A stretch of DNA of 36,490 bases from Bacillota bacterium (GTDB lineage: Bacteria; Bacillota; Clostridia; Lachnospirales; Lachnospiraceae). A model generated the notes under the pieces. The model made no database searches. It worked only from the letters and a program-made list of their open reading frames with translations, and was not told the origin of the DNA. A program made the translations under genes and the position numbers. Position 1 is the first letter of the stretch, and each line of letters starts with the position of its first letter. Of this stretch, positions 33,413-36,490 are shown one piece after another. Location: NCBI GenBank assembly GCA_023415055.1, contig JAEZLZ010000041.1, positions 1 to 36,490 on the forward strand, given 5' to 3'.

Positions 33413-34460
33413 CTCGGCTTCCCCTGATCTTTTCGGATTTATAATTAATGCGTCTGATTCCCTTGTGCTTTTCCTTCTCAAGGTTCTGATTCTCGAAGCG
33501 TTTCTGTCTTTCCTCATAGTTGTCATATGCCTTAACAATCTTCTGTACCAGCGGATGGCGTACTACATCCTGGCTAGTCAGATAGCTAAAGCCGATATCA
33601 TCGATCTTTCCGAGTACCTTTAAGGCAACATCCAGACCTGATTTTTGACCCAAGGGGAGGTCCTTCTGGGTCTGGTCACCGGTAATTACCACCTTAGAGC
33701 CAAAGCCGATTCTAGTAAGGAACATCTTCATCTGAGCCGGTGTAGTATTCTGTGCTTCATCCAGAATAATAAACGCATTTTCCAAGGTTCTGCCTCGCAT
33801 ATATGCAAGAGGTGCCACCTCAATCAAACCTTTCTCCGTATTCTTAATATATGCTTCCGGTCCCATAATCTGATATAAAGCATCATATAAGGGACGCAGA
33901 TAGGGGTCAACCTTACTCTGCAGATCACCGGGCAGAAAGCCTAATTTCTCTCCGGCTTCAATTGCGGGACGGGTCAGGATAATCTTGCTGACCTCATCAT
34001 TTTTAAATGCAGTAATGCCCATCGCCATCGCAAGATAGGTCTTACCGGTTCCTGCCGGACCAACTCCGAAGACAATCATCTTTTTCCGGATCTGATCCAC
34101 ATACGTCTTCTGTCCGATGGTCTTTGGTTTAATCGGCTTTCCACTGATGGTATGACAGATTAAGTCCTTATCAATCTAAACAATTTCTCTTTCTTTATCC
34201 TCAAAACCCAGAGAAATGGCATAATTTACGTTTTGCTCGGTAATCTGGTTGCCTCTCTTGCTGAGTTCTAAAAGCTGTAGAAACACGCTTTTTGCTTTTG
34301 CCACATCTTCTGCTGCTCCAACAACCTTAATCTCACCGTTTCTTGCAATTATCGTTACATTAAAAGCTCTTTCAATAATTTTTACATATGCGTCAAATCC
34401 ACCGAATACATTTTTTTCATGCTCTGCAGGGATATCAATGATTGTCTCCACTATGCTCAT
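33399..34460 (-). pseudogene. phoH: phoH with an in-frame TAG codon
   Basis: A single frame of 354 codons encodes a full PhoH protein except for TAG at 34176-34178 (codon 95). Codons 1-94 carry the N-terminal KH-like domain (FGGFDAYVKIIERAFNVTI, GEIKVVGAAEDV). After the TAG the frame continues IDKDLICHTISGKPIKPKTI, then the ATPase with Walker A GPAGTGKT (lysine at codon 140), TRPAIEAGEKLGFLPG, AYMRGRTLENAFIILDEAQN and TGDQTQKDLP. No bases are gained or lost. PhoH is a cytoplasmic ATPase tied to RNA metabolism. The ATG at 34460 overlaps the end of yqfD by 26 bases. A GTG at 34100 could restart the ATPase half but has only a weak ribosome site. Options: recent nonsense mutation, sequence error, or readthrough. 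Confidence 0.9.
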
Positions 34461-35676
34461 CCGTCGGCTCTATCCTCCACTCATTTTCCTGTATTGTCTT
34501 ATACTCCCAGGCAGGTTCTTCTACCAATATTCTGCCCTTAGCAATACATTGATTATTTTCTATTGTTATTTTAACATTATTCTCTATTATTAAAACATCA
34601 TTCTGAATTAATCGGTCAAAATATCTTTTCAGACGATCTCTTCCGATGGTAAGTGCTTCCTCTTCTGTATAGGTTTTTTTCTCTTCCTGATATTCTCTGG
34701 TTGTAATCTCACCGAAGCGAAAAGGTAGATACAAACTATCCGTAACATGGAGCGTTTTTTCGTCTACAATTATATCATATAAGCCATAGGAATTACTAGG
34801 ATTATATAAAAATAATTTTTGCCCGAAAAGGGTGATATAAAACCCTCTTTTCTGCTTTCCGGAATATTTTTTGTAGATATAATTAAGCGAAAAACGATTA
34901 TTATAATCATAATAGGAGCTGCACCGGATATCTGCATCAGCCACAATCGGCTCTTTACTAACAACCTCATCAAAATCTCCCATAATCGTAATAATTCCGG
35001 ACACAAGAATGTCTCCCTTTGTCACAACATCCCCTTCCTTCACAAGCGGAGTTCCGGTTCTTGTGATAATCTTCTTCACGATTGCATTCTTCGTAGCAAC
35101 CATATGGCTAGGCGCCTGAGTCTTCTTTGCAGGTGCCGGCATATTCGTCTCGGTTAATTTAATGATTAGTCTGGTTCCTCTGATCTCAGCGGAGACCCAG
35201 CCTATATCCTTATAGGCGATACGGATGGTTTCTTCAATTTCCTGGCAGTCTACCTTTTCCTTCTTAACCCCGGTATAGACCTGATTGTCCCCAAGAAAGT
35301 TTATCATAGCTTCGGATGTATATTTGGAACCGCCCACAATACTGATGTCCCAGATAAATAAGGACAATATGTAAACCAAAAGCATACATAGGACAAATCC
35401 TGCAAAAAAGCCCACCCTTTTCTTATAACGATGAAGCAAAAAGACCAGACCGGTTTTTTTCTTAATCTTCGGCACAATTTTTGTCTTCCTGGCGATGGGC
35501 TTCAGCTTCTTATAATTTTTCGCAAGAATATAAAATTGATAACCGTGATCCACTTTCTTCAGATTCCAGATGAAAATCTTTTTATTACAGCAAAGATTGA
35601 TAAAGCGTTCCGGTGATATTCCATTGATTTCCACAATGAGAAATCCCCTTATCAGGTTCAGCAGTTTAATTAGCAC
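34435..35676 (-). CDS. yqfD: Sporulation protein YqfD
   Basis: 413 residues. It opens MLIKLLNLIRGFLIVEINGI-SPERFINLC, the YqfD pattern (RGYVxIxVxGxxxExFINLC). A basic stretch precedes a membrane helix at about 92-112 (GFFAGFVLCMLLVYILSLFIW), then a large domain with GWVSAEIRGTRLIIKLTE and VKEGDVVTKGDILVSGII. YqfD is made in the mother cell under sigma-E in Bacillus, and with YqfC is needed for efficient sporulation; its biochemical role is unknown. I chose GTG at 35676, with GGAGGG six bases upstream; the ATG at 35691 overlaps that site. It starts 30 bases past the yqfC stop. Confidence 0.9.
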   Translation of the reverse strand: MLIKLLNLIRGFLIVEINGISPERFINLCCNKKIFIWNLKKVDHGYQFYILAKNYKKLKPIARKTKIVPKIKKKTGLVFLLHRYKKRVGFFAGFVLCMLLVYILSLFIWDISIVGGSKYTSEAMINFLGDNQVYTGVKKEKVDCQEIEETIRIAYKDIGWVSAEIRGTRLIIKLTETNMPAPAKKTQAPSHMVATKNAIVKKIITRTGTPLVKEGDVVTKGDILVSGIITIMGDFDEVVSKEPIVADADIRCSSYYDYNNRFSLNYIYKKYSGKQKRGFYITLFGQKLFLYNPSNSYGLYDIIVDEKTLHVTDSLYLPFRFGEITTREYQEEKKTYTEEEALTIGRDRLKRYFDRLIQNDVLIIENNVKITIENNQCIAKGRILVEEPAWEYKTIQENEWRIEPTDEHSGDNH

Positions 35677-35706
35677 TTGTATCCCTCCCATTCTTGTCTC
35701 TGCCCA

Positions 35707-36072
35707 TCATTGGTAGTAAATTGAATGGATAAATCCGGTTACCCTCATCTCATCCTCAGTAAAATACAAGATATTTAATTGTTTTCCTTCGATACATACT
35801 TTACATTGTTTTGTCTGTACCTTGATTAAATTTCCGTTATATTCTATGATGCCTTTATAATTTTCCAGGCAGATATCGTTACGTCCTGTAGCGGTAATAA
35901 TGGGTGCCCCAGCCAGAATATCAGCCGGTAGTCCCATTCGCTTCGATATATCCTCCAGAAACGTGACACGATCTTCTTTCTTACTCTTTTTTTTCGTATC
36001 CAAACCTGCATAGAGAGTGTTTTTTGCATCCTTTTTGAATTTATTATGGGATGATTTCATGTGATTTTTCAT
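35707..36072 (-). CDS. yqfC: YabP/YqfC family sporulation protein
   Basis: 121 residues, slightly longer than Bacillus YqfC because of a basic, Lys-rich N-terminal 30 residues. The core matches the family: FLEDISKRMGLPADILAGAPIITATGRNDICLENYKGIIEYN, then IKVQTKQCKVCIEGKQLNI and a final EDEMRVTGFIHSIYYQ. It is a mother-cell protein of the spore coat/cortex stage, partnered with YqfD. The ATG at 36072 has GGGAGG six to seven bases upstream. In Bacillus the operon has a sigma-E promoter; I could not identify a clear sigma-E box in 36073-36298. An 8-base near-palindrome (GTGTTCCT-ATA-AGGAATAC) lies at about 36138-36156. Confidence 0.9.
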   Translation of the reverse strand: MKNHMKSSHNKFKKDAKNTLYAGLDTKKKSKKEDRVTFLEDISKRMGLPADILAGAPIITATGRNDICLENYKGIIEYNGNLIKVQTKQCKVCIEGKQLNILYFTEDEMRVTGFIHSIYYQ

Positions 36073-36305
36073 AGATTACCTCCCTTAAGAGCCATAACAA
36101 ACAATATTTATATTAAAATACGGTATTGCATCCCTTGTGTTCCTATAAGGAATACAGCTACTCAGATTTCAGTAACCGTTTATGATGTTTTTCAATCCAT
36201 TGATATTGCTGGCTTTTATAAATAATATATGAAAATATCAGAATTAGTAGACTAAATCAGATTTATTATAAAATGATATGTGGGTCCGTTTGCATAGACC
36301 AAAAA

Positions 36306-36330
36306 ACTTCCAGTATATTCTACTGGAAGT
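36306..36330 (-). terminator. Terminator after rpsU
   Basis: ACTTCCAGTA (36306-36315) pairs perfectly with TACTGGAAGT (36321-36330), and a run of six T follows on the minus strand. It lies 12 bases past the rpsU stop. Confidence 0.93.
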
Positions 36331-36341
36331 CTCTTTCATAA

Positions 36342-36490
36342 TTAATATTTACGTTTTCTAGCTGCTTCAGACTTTTTCTTACGTCTTACGCTGGGCTTCT
36401 CATAATGCTCCCTCTTACGGATCTCCTGTTGGATACCAGCCTTCGCGCAGTTTCTTTTGAATCTGCGGAGAGCACTATCTAATGTTTCAT
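36342..36490 (-). CDS. rpsU: Ribosomal protein S21, C-terminal part
   Basis: The gene is cut by the right edge; 48 codons and the TAA stop are inside. The residues run ETLDSALRRFKRNCAKAG, IQQEIRKREHYEKPSVRRKK and end KSEAARKRKY, the highly basic bS21 pattern of the small ribosomal subunit. Only about nine or ten N-terminal residues should be missing. It is followed by its own terminator. In many Firmicutes rpsU lies close to yqeY and the yqf cluster, as here. Confidence 0.95.
   Translation of the reverse strand, partial: ETLDSALRRFKRNCAKAGIQQEIRKREHYEKPSVRRKKKSEAARKRKY

Noticed and set aside
33399..34100. ATPase half of phoH as an independent normal gene starting at GTG 34100
   Set aside because: The same frame continues upstream with family-conserved residues to the TAG, so the GTG is an internal valine codon of phoH.

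Overview
The window looks like chromosomal core DNA of an endospore-forming, anaerobic Firmicute, most likely a Lachnospiraceae/Clostridium relative of the Lachnoclostridium phytofermentans type (family level only, by inference). The support is moderate-to-low GC, strong AGGAGG-type ribosome binding sites, sporulation genes (spoIIM, yqfC, yqfD, a SpoVB-like flippase, a BofC-like protein, a dacF-type carboxypeptidase) and Bacillus/Clostridium gene order. Nearly everything is on the minus strand. Only the DAHP synthase and a radical SAM gene are clearly plus-strand genes.

Layout, left to right. 1-97 is the 5' end of speD, cut by the window edge. 418-951 is a PH/GRAM-like hypothetical. 1077-3377 is an operon of a metallophosphoesterase, scpA and scpB behind a clear sigma-A promoter. 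3587-12387 is a sporulation and cell-envelope neighbourhood (nudF, spoIIM, xerD-like, pyrimidine-nucleoside phosphorylase, a Big2-like membrane protein, dacF). It resembles the Bacillus order nudF-spoIIM-fur-xerD-drm-punA-dacF, but is interrupted by the two plus-strand genes at 7358-9265. proC lies directly upstream of nudF. 12600-17693 carries an aspartate aminotransferase, rny and miaB, each with its own promoter. 17785-18750 is an M14 metallopeptidase, followed by a repeat-rich 500-base gap. 19251-21100 is hflK-hflC. 21217-24296 is the proline pathway pair proB and proA with ynzC and fthC between them. 24384-27377 holds two flavoproteins separated by a long inverted repeat. 27531-31418 holds a BofC-like protein, a SpoVB-like flippase and a DUF3048 lipoprotein. 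31454-36072 is the yqfC-yqfD-phoH-yqfF(pgpH)-ybeY cluster, and the window ends inside rpsU.

Genes that probably work together: proB, proA and proC make proline from glutamate. ScpA and ScpB form the kleisin subcomplex of SMC condensin. HflK and HflC form an SPFH membrane complex. YqfC and YqfD act in the mother cell during sporulation. PhoH, the PgpH-like protein and YbeY are the usual RNA/c-di-AMP neighbours.

Most noteworthy observations: phoH is intact in frame over 354 codons except for one internal TAG. The XerD-type recombinase lacks the first catalytic Arg and the HxxR His. The PgpH-like protein lacks its extracellular domain and has a degraded HD motif. Two long intergenic inverted repeats (19084-19191 and 26008-26124) and a small plus-strand coding-like remnant (28263-28373) are not explained by ordinary genes. 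I saw no complete, obviously novel multigene system.
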